Origin: Synanceia verrucosa
Taxonomy: Eukaryota > Chordata > Actinopteri > Perciformes > Synanceiidae
DNA length: 64,000 nucleotides
Assembly (NCBI GenBank): GCA_029721515.1
Contig: CM056567.1
Span: forward strand, 10,680,007-10,744,006
Direction of reading: 5' to 3'
In this document: positions 1 to 13,008 of the stretch, piece after piece
How positions within the stretch are numbered: the first letter of the stretch is position 1
Layout: each line of letters starts with the position of its first letter
Translations under genes and position numbers: made by a program
The notes under the pieces: generated by a model
Told to the model about the DNA's origin: nothing
What the model saw: only the letters and a program-made list of their open reading frames with translations
Databases searched by the model: none

Positions 1-1505
1 TTAAAAAAAAAAAAGTAAAAGCTAATTTTGAAGTAAGATATAATATGTCCTAACAACGCTGCTCCTGTTAAAATATTTTTTGCAGAAATGTTGACACTAC
101 TAGTCCACTGTTCTGCAGTATATAGGGAAGCAAATATACTGTAAATATGGACATGGAAGTGAATACCACAGCATTAATATAGCTTTAAAATATCATTAAT
201 CAACCTTATGTATACTGTATAAAAATCAGTAAAAACGGCCTTGTTATGGAGATAATATTAACAATATCTTTACAGACACATGCCTGCATGAGGACTGTTT
301 CTCTGGTAGGAAGGAGCATTGATTCTGAAGGCGCTCATTGCTGTTGAATTTTTTAAATGTAATGTTTCACAGTTATGAGTACCACACACACAATTTCAGC
401 AGAAGTCTCACAGATGGATATTTCAAAACCTGGACAAATACAGCCCAAACTATTATGTAAAGCAGGGTGAGAAATCATACTTCCTATATACACTGGATCA
501 AATGAGTAATGTAGAAATCTAGCAGGTCTGCAGCTCTACTGAGCTTTTTAGCCTCTTTTAATCAATTGTTTTGCATCTCAATGCCCCGTTTTCAAAAGGC
601 TGTCCTCCCATGAACAGCATCATATTTCCCAAAAATAACATATTGTTATACGTTCAGCCCTCTAGCAACTTTCAAAACAGATAAAAGTTGCTGATGGTTT
701 TGTCACATTTTCTATAGAATAACAGCATCAGAGTGCATTCATGCACGCATGAATATATAAGTATATACAGTGCTTAACAAATGTATTAAACCAGCTGTCC
801 TGTTTGTCTCAAAGAGCCTCCAGCATCATTTCATTTCTTTCTCACTGAGTTCCCTACGCATCACCTTGTTGAACAGGAATGAGGAATTCAAACCTTTTTA
901 GAACCAAATTTGAGCCAGAACACTGGAATTCACTGAGAAGTCAGAAATGAATCCAGAATAACAAACAACCACTAAAACACATTTTTCTGTTCAGAAACGA
1001 TAACAATATGGAATGGATAACGACAATAATTACATTTTATCATTTTATATATATATACTGGCAGATTAACCATTACAGAAACATAAAAAATATTCTGGTA
1101 ATCAGTAATACTGTTCATTTTAAACACTGGTATAATAAATGTATTAAGGACTGTACATATATCAGTATTGTGATTAAGAGCTTCTTCAGTTTAGCATCAT
1201 GTTCACATGCTGCACAGATTTAGTTTATACCGTTTCTTATCTGTTAGTAACTCAACATAGTGCTTCTTTAGATCTGTTTGTTAGTGAATACTGTGCAATG
1301 CATCAAAAGCCGACTACCTGGCTCGAATCCAAAGCATTGCTTTATTAAGACTGATATCGTCTCTGTATGTAAGGTTTGTGCTGAAAGTAAGTAGGCCACT
1401 TCAGAGCCCAGGAGGCAGAGGACGAGCCAGACATGTTTATTCACACTCAAGGACTTCATTTTCATCGATGCTGATTTCTCTCTGGGCATTGTTAATATGG
1501 TTTTG

Positions 1506-1509
<4 letters not shown>

Positions 1510-1541
<32 letters not shown>
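1510..1541. repeat. (TG)n microsatellite
   Basis: Sixteen uninterrupted TG units. Reading frames crossing it (Cys-Val repeats) are artefacts. Confidence 0.97.
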
Positions 1542-1542
<1 letters not shown>

Positions 1543-1700
1543 TTTATGTAAAACATGCTTTACAGCTTCCCCTCTCTTCTTCACACTTTCATGTAAGTGC
1601 TCCTCTCCTGCTAAAGATATACCCACAGTATTGATTTATAGTGCCCGGTCGCATTCAACAGACCCAAATGAAAAGCCAATAGGTGTTTATGGACACACAC

Positions 1701-1708
<8 letters not shown>

Positions 1709-1762
<54 letters not shown>
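1709..1762. repeat. (AT)27 microsatellite
   Basis: Uninterrupted AT dinucleotide run, 170 bp after the TG repeat. Confidence 0.97.
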
Positions 1763-1764
<2 letters not shown>

Positions 1765-2510
1765 TCGCATAATGCCCTGTGGCTCGTTACGCTTTTATGT
1801 CCTGTGTTACATCTGGGAGATCACTCAGGTAGCAGTTTGCATTCAACCCTGGTTCTGTGTCATCAGTAAGCAAACAGTAAAGTGGCCGTGGGAGACCCTG
1901 CAGGGCTGCTGTGCCTCACATAGCCTGAGTGGAGATTTCATTGTGTTGTAGACACAATTTAACAGCAGTTTGATGGCATATACTGGTCTATATCTCCTTG
2001 TATGATCACCTCTATTAATAATGGAGTGGGCTATTGTCATACTAACAGCTATCACTGTATTCCACCTTTATTACTATGGAGCTACAAGGTGGTGTCACTT
2101 CAATACAACTTCCTGTCATCACTTTACAGTCATAATAATGTAATGTTGTGAAAACCCTTGCTTGTGTTTAGGCAGCAAATAAGGTCTTTGAGTGCCATTG
2201 ATGAGTTTTGCCATCAATTCAAATACAACACTTGAGTGCAATTGACAAGTTTCACAGTCAAATTGTTTTTTTTTTTGCAGTGGGTCGCTGACTGTAGTCT
2301 CCTGTGATTTGTAGTCAGGACTTAAAAGGTTAATATACGCCACAGATCAAAGCATCCCCAGAGATCGCGTTTGGAGAGCAAAACAGACGGATTCTGGACA
2401 AAAAGTGGTGATTTTGGTAAAAGTGGCCTCTACTCTCATCCAGACAAAACAAGAACATGATGAAATAGTGAGTCTCTTCTTTCATTTGAGCTACTCTGTG
2501 TTTTATGAGC

Positions 2511-2796
2511 CATCCATCCATCTTCTACCGCTTATCCACATAGGGTCACGGGGGGGCTGGAGCCTATCCCAGCTGTCTTAGGGTGAAAGGCAGGATACAC
2601 CCTGGACAAGTCTCCAGTTCATCACAGGGGAATTTAAATTAACCAGTTAATCCATGCATGTTTTTGGATTTTGGGAGGAAGCTGGAGTACCCGGAGAGAG
2701 GAGAACATGCAAACTCCACGCAGAAAGACGCTGGGCTGGGAATTGAACCTGGTACCTTCTTGCTGTGAGGCGACAGTGCTAACCACTACACCACCA
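2511..2796 (-). mobile_element. tRNA-derived SINE, copy 1 (internally deleted)
   Basis: Reading on the minus strand: a tRNA-like head (GTAGTGGTTAGCACTGTCGC; box B-like GGTTCAATTCCC), the body with TGGAGTTTGCATGTTCTCC, and a (ATGG) tail. Compared with the copies at 11058 and 59471 it lacks about 55-60 bp in the middle (the GTGTGAATG/TGTCTGTCTC segment). No clear target-site duplication. Confidence 0.75.
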
Positions 2797-3991
2797 AAAA
2801 TGCTGGCACAAGGCACTTTCCACTTCAAAAAACAGCTGGCATTCAAAGAATTAACTGAGTTAGGTTTAGGAAAAAATGATGGCTTAAAATGACTACGTTT
2901 GTAAAGTGAAAATGAAACCTATCATTGAGACCATGGGACCCTGTGTGTGTGTTTTCACTCTAAAAACTACATCACCACACTGGAGCACGATGTGTTCATT
3001 GTATTACTGCAGCTGGATTTACATTATAGTGTAATACAGACAGCACTGTGGCAAAGCGTTGGTATTTGACGCCCTGGGAATGAGAACAGGGTGGTTGTTT
3101 TGGAGAATTACTGAGAAGACTGGTTCTGTAGTTTGAGTTGGTAGGACAATGTTATTACAACATTACCCTGACGCCATAGCTTGACTTTTAGAAGAAGATT
3201 TAATCAAGTCAGAATTGGATAATTGCAAGAACATGTCTCAATATCTTGGTTTGTTTTTTAAATTTCTCTAAAATATGAATCCAGCAAACCAAATCCTATA
3301 GTACGTACATTTATTTTTTAGACTAGACATCATTCTCCTTTGTATTTTTCTAACCAAACTCAACATCTGGCCTCTCCTCACCTAAAACAGCTGGACTGTC
3401 ATGGACAAGACTCCCTGGTGGCTCAACAACATCAAACGGAAGTCTCAACCCATTTGATTTGTCAAACCATGGCCTCTCTCCTGCCTCTCTCTCTGCTGAA
3501 TAGTGTCTAGAAAGCACAAACGCTATCAACAATCTCCGAAGCCAATAGAGGATTTAGCGTTCTAGTAATTAGAAATGCATTTAGGCCTTCAAAGGCTGGC
3601 TGCAGGTGGAGATCAGGTGCCTTTCATAGCCGTTAAAGCTCTGTAAAGACCCGTCAGGAGCACTGAGATTCCCTCCTTCTTCACCCGTTTTCTTCCTTCA
3701 GGGCATTTATAAAAATACAGCATGAACTCATCCAGCATTCAGTTTTTAATGACTGTAAATGATACACCTCTCTTCATAGTGCCTCTTCAAAGACACTATT
3801 CTTTCAAAGTAAAATAGAAGACGAGGAGGGAAATCCTGCCTTTGAGCTTCTTTTAGGGTTCCCTTTGATCGAGGTCTATGTGTGCGCAGACACGCATATG
3901 CATGTGCATGTGTTCATGCAAACAGTAAACAAAAACACCATGCTCCCAAGAGCCAAAGCTGTGTAATCAAGTCCAGCCCTCTGAGCTATAT

Positions 3992-3993
<2 letters not shown>

Positions 3994-4046
<53 letters not shown>
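3994..4046. repeat. (GT)n microsatellite, ~26 units
   Basis: Uninterrupted GT run, one of the longest in the window. Confidence 0.97.
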
Positions 4047-4049
<3 letters not shown>

Positions 4050-7000
4050 ATGTCTAATGACAGACACCCCGGCAGAACTCACAAACAAGAAAAAGGAAAA
4101 AAGTGCCGCCGTCACCCAACGTTCCCTGCATCATTACCCGTTGCTTTGAATGTTTCATGCACGCGACGAACGGAGAGAAATGCAATTCATCACCTCTTCG
4201 CTCCACATATTGCTAAAAATTATTCATGGGAAATCATAATTATGTGAAGGAGACATTTCCCTCTTTATAACCCAAGAGCAATATTCAGTCTGCGGTTCAG
4301 TAGCACACCCGACATTTGGCCCACGCTCTGCACATCACCATCTTTGAATTGTATCTTAGTTTGTTTGTCTTTGCACAGATGTGAGGCGAGGCCAAAGCGG
4401 TGTATGATAACTGCACGTCTGTTTTGCATTCAGGCCATCGACGGACCAACCCCACAGCGGAAAATCATGTCACACCAGGTAATTTAAAGCACAATGTTTT
4501 GTTTCTCACCTCGCTGCTCGGCTCACCATGCATGCATAAACAGCAGCGGACACCTTGTGAATTTTTTTTTGGGTGATGTTCTGCAGGCAAAGAGGCCATC
4601 AATCAAAGCCTCTGGGGAAGTTTTGCTGTCTTTTCACATATCAGGAGGAGCCCCCCTTTCCTTTCTTGTCGTTTTAGGTCATGTGATTGTTTGGCAAGGT
4701 CATGATGTCCTCCTTGAATGTCGAGTCAGATTTGTCTGGTTTGGCCTTTAGTGAATGTATGCACACACACATACACACTCACACAATGCAAACAATGCGC
4801 TCCATGCCTGAATAGCAATACGTTCGCTCACAAGCCGTAGGTGAAGAGGAGGGTGTGCGGCCTCTCGACTCAGACAACACCTGGATCAAGACAGCTGGCC
4901 TGATGAGGTCTGATGTGGCCTCGGGCGTCTGAAACTCTGCCTTGACAATGGACTCGCTCAGCTACAGTGCTTCCTACAGTCCTGAGGTCAGGCAGACCAT
5001 CTAGCCAAGGCTCTGCCTTCGATGAATTTTAAAGAAATCTTTTTTATTGCGTTGGTCTTGCATTGTTCTGTGGAGCTGTGTGCATTAAATCCCCTCACCA
5101 GCTTCCTTCATCCAGCAATAGCAGCTCAGTAAAGCCTACTCTACTGGAAAAGGTTTTGAAGTGACTGTCAAACAAAACTACACTTTCCCCACTTTTGGTA
5201 ACAAATTTTAACAATAGAGCTGCCTTGCTTGTTGATCAGTATCATAAATAGTTCGACAAACGATACATCACCAAACAAGCGGTCATGTTAACAGTACAAG
5301 AGGAAGAAAAAACCCTTTATTTGTCCCTCAGAGGGGAAATTTCAATTTGTGGAGGACATTTGATGACTTGCTCACACGCACCTCGGCAGTGCCTAGGAGG
5401 CTCACTTTTTATTTTGGTCCATGTGGGAATTGAACCGCCTACCTTCCTCTTCCTTACTGCCACCTCATTGTGGAGGATGTCGGTGATCTATGGTCTTCAG
5501 GTGAAAAAAGGCAAAGGCTGTCTCTTATAGCCACTGTTTGGTTTGTCCATTGTGAGCTACTGTAGAAATGTGAAGAGAAGCTGCTTCCTGTACGAAGCTA
5601 CACAAAACACACAACCACTCTTAGTTTCAGCTAATGAAAACATAGCTATCAATATTATATTCCAGTCTTTCAAGAGATCCCCTTAAACGCTGCACACTTT
5701 AAAACAAGGCACCATCATGGAAGACAGACAGTGTTGGACTGTCTATATTCAATACATTTGAAATCACGCTTCAATTGACGCGTCAACTCAAAAGACACTT
5801 TTCAGCTCTTTTACTTTGACTGACACCAGAACTCCCATATGTGATTTCACCTCAGCTGAGGCATCAACACCCTTAACTTATGCCGACACCTCAGCTGCTC
5901 AAAGTGAATCTATAACACCCAACATTTCGCGAACACACCAGTGTAACTCGTGTTTTACGCCTGTGTTTCTCTGTGTAAACTATTGTGTCTGAAGAACATG
6001 AAATATGACAGCTAAGAATAGTTATATTTGCTGTGCCTGCGGTTTCCAACAAAATTTTCTGACCTTTTCCTGCTCTATCCTCACTATCATATAAACTAAA
6101 AGATCTAGTTTATAGGCTAAGATAAGGAAACTGCCCACACTTTGCTATATTCATTTGAACTCCCCCACGCACACACCGGCCAGAAACACAGTCCTCATAC
6201 TGTAATCAAACGATTCAGTGATTCAGTCACCTCAAACTTTAAACACTTTTTTTTCCCCAGATTCGACCCTGTGAGTTAAAGCAGTGTGAATTCCATTAAA
6301 GTATTCCACCCCCACCACCTTCTCCTCATGATTTTGATTATGATACGAGCTGAGGAGTTAATAAGCGTATTAATTACCTGTGTAGGAGACAAACCAGCTC
6401 CCAGAGCGAGCCCACAAACCACCCCTCCTCTCCTGCTTCCTCCCACACGCCGACCACAGGCCGTCGCTGTTGTGTTTAAATGAGCCATCATTCGTCCGAC
6501 TCCAAGGTCAGCCGAGCTCTGCTGTTAGCGCAGTGCCTGTTATGGGAAGTCTCTAAAGTCACACAGTAATGAGAATAATTAGAATAATTCCAAGTCAAGC
6601 AGGACGACAGAGAGGCTTGGAAAGAGGGGGAACGGAGAGCAGAATGAAGCAGACTCGACACAGTCTCTAATTATCACTCTTTGTCAGCGTATACACACAG
6701 TGCAAGATTTAAACCTGTCTGGACAGCTCTAAAAGAAAAACTCTGGCTGTATATGTCTGTCACTGTCTCTCACACACACTGAGCAACAGTGTGATATCTT
6801 CTCCAAATTTCAACTTGAATCTGTCTGGTGCTTTGGGCATACCAGGGCATAGGTGCCTTCTAGCAGAAAGCTCCTGTAGAGGAAGCCAAAAGCACAGTTG
6901 GACCAGAAGAGCATCAGCTCAGTGTGTACAGCGCATACAGCCTGAGGTCAGCAAAGGTCAGCCCACAGTCCAAATAACAAGCAGAACAAACAGCAGGGTT

Positions 7001-7408
7001 TCTGTTTCTCATCTGCAGAATTTCTCCTCCGAATGCTCATAGGAACAGCTGCTTATATACACCAGCGCTGTCATCATAGTAGAATTTCAACTTTCACATA
7101 GCAGCAGCAGTTATGTTTTTTAATGTTTAACTGAGGTGTTGGTCCTTGGTCAGGTGACATAGTAATGTAAACCACTGCTTCACAACAGAGTCTGTTCACA
7201 GGTGTTGGGGAGTTGTGCTGCATCCTGAGTTCAGTCTAGGGGGTGTGGAGTTAGAAAGAAGTGAAATTTAGCCTGCTCCTCATCGCTGCTTGAAGCTAGC
7301 AGCTCGAGCTTAACACACCTGAAGCCCAGCCTGTGAGGTGGTCGAGTGTTATAAGGATGAAGAAAACGTGGATAACACAATATACTGTATCTCGAGTTTC
7401 TGCTGTGA

Positions 7409-7431
7409 TTTTTTTTTTTTTTTTTTTTTTT
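7409..7431. repeat. poly-T tract
   Basis: About 23 consecutive T residues. It could be the poly-A of a minus-strand retroposed fragment, but no such fragment is recognised upstream. Confidence 0.9.
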
Positions 7432-8835
7432 ATAAACTGTCTGTCGTGAGTCCAAGCTTTGAAAAAAATTTCTCTTTGGGAATAAGACCATTTGATGTCC
7501 CTATCAATGCCTTAGGAGGACAGAATTGTCTCTACTGATATTTGAAGTTATTCATGTTAAACAGAGACTATTGGTGGATCACACCCGAGTTGACGGCGTT
7601 CGAGTAAACAAGTCGGAAAACCAAATGACTCAAAATGGCCAAAAACACTGGCACAAGGCACTTTTTGTTTTATAAAATGACTGGCACTCAATGAGTTAAA
7701 CAACGAATATTTGAATTGCGCTTAATGAGTTAAAATTAGTGATGTGTGATGTCACTGAGAGAGCCTCACTCAGTTGTCGAGTTGACAACAATGTGACTCA
7801 TTTATGCAGCCGGAAAAATGAGTCACATGATGACTATGACAGGCGGAAGAAGAAATAGTTCCTGCCAACTTATTCTGACTTGTAAAAAGTTTGGACTGCA
7901 GTGTGGCGTCTTTCTTTTCCTTGGAGACAGACTTAGAGACTTGGTTTGGGACCGTCTTTTCCAGGATTCTTCCCACTTAAAAGCTCAGGGAGCTGCACTT
8001 TCTTTTGACATTTGTGTGGACAATGAGCCACACAAATGGTGAGATTTAAACCTCATCAGGAGCTTTTTTTTAGAATCCAAAGCTGGGTTTTAGTACTGCT
8101 GTCACCCAAAAGCAGTCACAACCACCAAGGTGCAGATTTTCCCATAACTGCTAAGAAAAACATCAAACAGTGCACAGTTGGGTGTCTGTGTTCCTTGGCC
8201 TGCTAAGCGGAACACTTTCCCATTCGAGTCCTGGCTCTCGTTTCTTCCACCAGTTTTATTTGGAATCACGCTGGACCATTTGATGCTAAGACGCTTTTGT
8301 TTTAGCTGTTTGACCCTGACTGCTGCAGTCGTCTGTCAACGGCCAGAATGCAGCTCTACATCCTCCTCCCTCCTCTTTTTCTCTGATCGATCTGTTTTCA
8401 GCCTCTGGCGGCGACATGGAATTTGCTGCTTGCTGAAAAAACATTTTGTGCAAACACACACCATCTAAGAGGCCAATTCAATCTGAATTACAACGGCCCA
8501 GAACTGCTGTTTTAGTCCAACTTCATGAAGCAAACAACAATGTGACTGAGGAATTAGAGGCAGGAAGACGAATGGGCTCATGCACACTGGCTTTGGCAAC
8601 GTCAGCTACAAGCTTTTATCTCATAGGTTGTTGCTTTCTGTGCGCCTGCTGTGTCTCTGATACGCTCAAGCTCATTTGAATTCATGCGACGGAGCAGCGG
8701 CCATAAAAGTGACATAGGGAGCGCAAATTAATGGCCTTTTTTAAAGTAATAATGTACTGAGTGCGTATATTTATATGAATGTCACAAAGTGTGTGATGGT
8801 AGGAGGGCAAGAGTTACAGTGCAAGCCTGCATGTA

Positions 8836-8837
<2 letters not shown>

Positions 8838-8877
<40 letters not shown>
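8838..8877. repeat. (TG)20 microsatellite
   Basis: Uninterrupted TG dinucleotide run. Confidence 0.97.
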
Positions 8878-8879
<2 letters not shown>

Positions 8880-9754
8880 TCATGTGGCTGCTGCACATCA
8901 TCAGTGAGGTGAAAGAGCATTCTGGCATCTTTTACACTCCAACACGCAGGAGAATAAATTCTCTCACAAGACCACCCTTTCCACCAAACACACAAACACA
9001 CACTTCTAAAAAAAAAAGCATAAACATTAGGCAGGAAGAAGTTGCTGAGAAGTGAAAAGCCGTCTAAGCTGTTGATCCTGTTTGCTGCTTTGAAATTTTC
9101 CAGGAAATCTTCCCTTTCAATCTTTTTCAGGGAGGGATGAGCGCGTGCCGAAGGAGGCTGGCGGAGACGGAGTCTTATCTGTCTCGGGGCAGAGTTGCAC
9201 TTTTCTGAAGCTCAGCACACTCAGGTGATTCGTCTCATGTGTCTCCTGCCGCTAAGCCTGAACACTTATGAAACATGAAATCATACGAAGAAGCGACGTG
9301 TCATATCCAGAATCTGTGAGCGACACAAAGTGTCTGAACAATGAGATATCTAGAGATTAAGTGCTTCTGTCAGAGCCAACAAGTCCTTCACTGTCCTCTA
9401 AAGAGTTAAACAGGCCAATCCTACCACCTCCACACTTTAGCCTGAATACATCTTAAGAATATTTTCATGTCAACAATGGATCAAATGGCCACCTGGTGGA
9501 CTAGAAAAGCACTCAGAGAGCGCATTCTTAGAGAGCGTATATTCCTGCAAGCCCACAACGCGTAAGAGTGAATGTGTTGACCTTGAAACAAACATTTAAC
9601 ATTGTATTCACATTAATATCATGTACTTTTTATTTATTTTTTCTCTATTTCATATTTTGTCACATTTGAATTTTAAAAAAAAGACAAAAATACCAGTAAA
9701 ACTTTGCAAATACAATTTGAGAATTTTTTTCTAGATATTTTGAGACTTGTTGCA

Positions 9755-10149
9755 TTGCTTTAGCTCCTTCCTACATGAACTTATGGTTAAAAATGCATAT
9801 TTGACCTTGGTGACCTTTTACTGATCTTGACCAAATTGAATCAGTGACTTCTGGATTCCTATATTAGTTTTTATACCAAAATTAGGTGCCGATTGGCTGA
9901 AAATTGTACACTCTGGAGCGTTCAGAAATATGCAAAATCTCCCATACATTACTATGGTGTGACCTTTCATTAGACCTTGATGACCTTGAATTGGATCCAA
10001 TCACCACCAAAAATCAATCAGTTTTAAGTTAGGCCACTTCTGACCAATCCTGAAAATTTCGTCAAAATCTGTCCAGAAGGTTTTGAGTTATTTTGCAAAC
10101 CAACAAATAAACAAACCCTGGTGAAAACATAACCTCCTTGGCGGAGGTA
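9755..10149 (+). mobile_element. 3' end of an RTE-like LINE (non-coding)
   Basis: The block contains repeated phrases GACCTTGGTGACC and GACCTTGATGACCTTGAA, then a stretch like AAAATTTCGTCAAAATCTGT and CAGAAGG. It ends with AAAACATAACCTCCTTGGCG and GAGGTAA. These are reminiscent of the 3' tails of widespread vertebrate non-LTR (RTE-type) repeats. No reverse transcriptase reading frame is present, so only a 5'-truncated tail is claimed. Family assignment is from memory of such tails. Confidence 0.4.
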
Positions 10150-11057
10150 AATATTACCCAATCCTCACCGACACCCTCTGTCCTTTATAAACGACCCTCA
10201 CATTGACTGAGGAAAAACTCCCCAAACACACCCTTTTAACTCATCTTAGCAACTGTTGCTAGGTCAGACTAACTTCATGGAAAGAAATGTTGAAACAGCA
10301 GTTTTGTTCATGTGGCTACTGCAGTGTGTATTATTATGGGTTTCTGGGCACTAGACAGTATAAGTTGAAGAAGCCAACAGCAAGCACTGCAGTGTGGAAG
10401 GATAATGATTCTAAAATTTATTCTGGTAACTTTTCTCACTGGGATGCTAGACATTGTGTACATGTGAATAAATAACACAGATGCATATCTAAGTATGACA
10501 GGAAAGATGGCCGAGCTTCGCTGAGCTGCTGGTGGAGGAGCTTGGAAAGGGTCAATCATGCAGATTCACTCAGCTCTATGGAGTGTTTTGGTGTCTTTCA
10601 GCTCACTGGTTTGGTTTTAGGACCCAAAACTGTATTATTTAGTTTCAGTCTCTCTTCTCTCATCAGCATTGTTTCCAGTCTGTGGCTGTTTTTAAGGGAA
10701 AAAATGAGTAATGGACTTTTCATTTGTCTCTGTCTTGCTTTGTGTTCACTAATAATTTTGCCATGTCAACTTTATAATGTGACGACACATCAGGTTAGTT
10801 ACAGAAGCGATCAGTGCTGTTGTTTTTCTCGATCCCTCTTGCTCCGAGTCTCAGGACTGAATAAGAAGATTTTGTGATGAGAATAAAAAAAAAAAAACCT
10901 CACAGTCAAATTTGCCCTTTGCAAGATACGCCCTGTGTTCATCAAGCAGCCGGTAGCAGAACATGGAGGTTGAACTGAACTGTGAGAGAACGAATAACAG
11001 ACTGCAAAACCCTCCCCTGGATGAAACGAAGAAGGTTAAAAATATATGTCTTTTGAG

Positions 11058-11420
11058 GGCACAGTGGTGTAGTGGTGAGCATTGTTGCCTCACAACAAGA
11101 AGGTATTGGGTTCGATTCCCCGGCCCGGGGCCTTTCTGTGTGGAGTTTGCATGTTCTCCCTGTGTCTGTGTGGGTTCTCTCCGGGTACTCCGGCTTCCTC
11201 CCATCATCCAAAAACATGCATGGGGATTAGGTTAATTGGCTAATTTAAATTGACCGTAGGTGTGAATGTGAGTGTGAGTGGTTGTCTGTCTCTATGTGTC
11301 CTGTGATGAACTGGAGACTTGTCCAGGGTGTACCCTGCCTTTCACCCTAAGACAGCTGGGATAGGCTCCAGTCCCCCAGCAACCCTATGTGAGGATAAGC
11401 GGTAGAAAATGGATGGATGG
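11058..11420 (+). mobile_element. tRNA-derived SINE, copy 2
   Basis: Full-length copy: GGTGTAGTGGTGAGCATTG with box B-like GGTTCGATTCC, then the body, then the TAAGCGGTAGAAAATGGATG tail. It is flanked by an imperfect 12-bp duplication, ATGTCTTTTGAG (11046-11057) and ATGTTGTTTGAG (11421-11432), which supports insertion by retrotransposition. Confidence 0.8.
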
Positions 11421-12491
11421 ATGTTGTTTGAGTCTTATTTGACCATGTGATGGCTGATGGGTTGGTTTTTGAGAAACAGAAAGAAGAAAAAAGATGAAAG
11501 AAAGTGTGTGCAGCCGTGCTGAAAAGAACGATGGTGGAAAGAGCAAAGTGAAGAGGAAAAGTTACAGGGGCCAGAGAGAAAGAAAGATTCGTGCTATTTC
11601 AACCTGCCTCTGCTCATAGGAGAAGTTGCCAGGTGCCGCTGAGGGATGCTCTGCATTATGGGAAGAATAAGTCAAGACAGAAAAAAAAGTCCTTTGTGTA
11701 AATTCTTATCTGACTGGAAGAAGAGGACCGAGACCCTGACAGATTCAGGCCACACAGTGTGTCATTGTGTGTTTGTAACTGTGTGTGTGCTTCCTTTTAT
11801 TTGTCCTATACTCATCTAGTCTGGTGACTTTCTTTCAAGGGCAAATGACCTATTTGGCTGGTGCCGGGGCCTTATTTAAGAACACACACCGTCACTGTGT
11901 AAGAGGAATCAGAGTGCTGAGAAGATGGAATTTTCTCTCCTATTCAGACATTTTCTTCAGTCTGAAGGTAACCTTTCCCTTCCTCCCTTTATCTTCGTCT
12001 CTGTAACACCTTCTCCCCACTCCATTTCTCACCTCCTTTCTCTCGTCGCACAAAAGGACACCTCGCTAAAAGGTGAGTCTGCAATGAGATGAAATTTAAT
12101 CAGACAAGGGGGGACATTTAATAGATCGCTGGAGGGAAGGAATAAACACTTTTTCTGTGCTTTTAAAAGCAGCCCAAGTGACAGCCAACTCGACAGAAAA
12201 TGCCCGTAATCAAAACATAACTGTAACTGTCTGCTACAGAGTAATAACCACTGACAAATTGAATTGCATACTTTTCATGCCACTTGTGTCATCAAGTGTT
12301 TTGTGAGGCGACTGAAATAGCCGGGAAATCGTTTACCAAGGCAGCGGACGGCCTGTGCAGTCAGCAAAAAAAGGTGACGGGTCATGAATTTTGTTTTCCA
12401 CTGGGAAAAAGAGGATGAAAAACACATCTAGGGAATGAATGATAGTAGAGCCACGTTGGTCTTAAAGCCTGACGTGGTCAAAACGCTGCGA

Positions 12492-12519
12492 GTGTGTGTG
12501 TGTGTGTGTGTGTGTGTGT
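12492..12519. repeat. (GT)14 microsatellite
   Basis: Uninterrupted GT run, followed about 100 bp later by a second, interrupted GT array. Confidence 0.96.
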
Positions 12520-12618
12520 AGGTCTCTGCACAATGTGTGTGTTTGTGTGGCTAAAACGTCTGTATTCAGGTTTTTATACATGAACATGTGCAGATTTTAA
12601 TGCAATTTTCATGGTTAT

Positions 12619-12636
12619 TGTGTGTGTGTGTGTGTA

Positions 12637-12668
<32 letters not shown>

Positions 12669-12680
12669 TGTGTGTGTGTA
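12619..12680. repeat. Interrupted (TG)n microsatellite
   Basis: TG units broken by TA at two places (TGTATG), 62 bp in total. Confidence 0.96.
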
Positions 12681-12789
12681 ACCTACTGAACCACTTATCA
12701 AACCCTTTCTGAGCCTCATTCTAACAGTTCAATGAGATGATTGACACCACGCTCACGCACATCTGTGCAAACCTGGAGCCAGGGGGCGA

Positions 12790-12820
12790 TTAGCTTAGCT
12801 TAGCTTAGCTTAGCTTAGCT
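12790..12820. repeat. (TTAGC)6 pentanucleotide repeat
   Basis: Six perfect TTAGC units ending in CTTT, about 190 bp before the Tc1 element. The TTAGCTTAGC phrase also occurs in the candidate miniature element near 40053, so the array may have grown inside a relic of that family. Confidence 0.95.
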
Positions 12821-13008
12821 TTCCCTCTCTGGTAGGCCCACTTTACTAGGTTTTAAATGAAGACATCTAAAATCTCAAAAACATCTCAATTCTGCCCCAG
12901 TATTTAGTGAAAAGTGTTTATTCCAATTAGATGTTATCATAATAATACATTGTTTATGTTCATGGACATATTTGTTTACAATGTCCAAGCAAGATAAGGG
13001 CATATGTA

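Larger units (their letters stand above)
1..13008. other. Intergenic region downstream of hmbox1
   Basis: Apart from the SINEs, LINE-like tail and microsatellites listed separately, I see no exon with recognisable protein homology on either strand. Open frames here are short, composition-driven or created by dinucleotide repeats. Diverged copies of a phrase GGCACAAGGCACTTT followed by TGGCACTCAATGAGTTAA occur at 2810-2870 and 7650-7700 and suggest another old repeat. Conserved non-coding elements cannot be judged without alignment. Confidence 0.6.

Noticed and set aside
1268..1489. Minus-strand sequence whose alternative frame ends ISIDENEVLECE, resembling an acidic protein tail
   Set aside because: No credible pyrimidine-rich acceptor precedes it (it abuts a CA repeat) and no upstream exons were found.
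1511..1951. 146-codon plus-strand open frame
   Set aside because: Made of a TG repeat (Cys-Val) and an AT repeat (Ile-Tyr); no protein signal outside them.
11080..11130. tRNA-like sequence with box A and box B
   Set aside because: It is the head of a SINE, not a functional tRNA gene: no acceptor-stem pairing and it recurs in four copies with the same downstream body.
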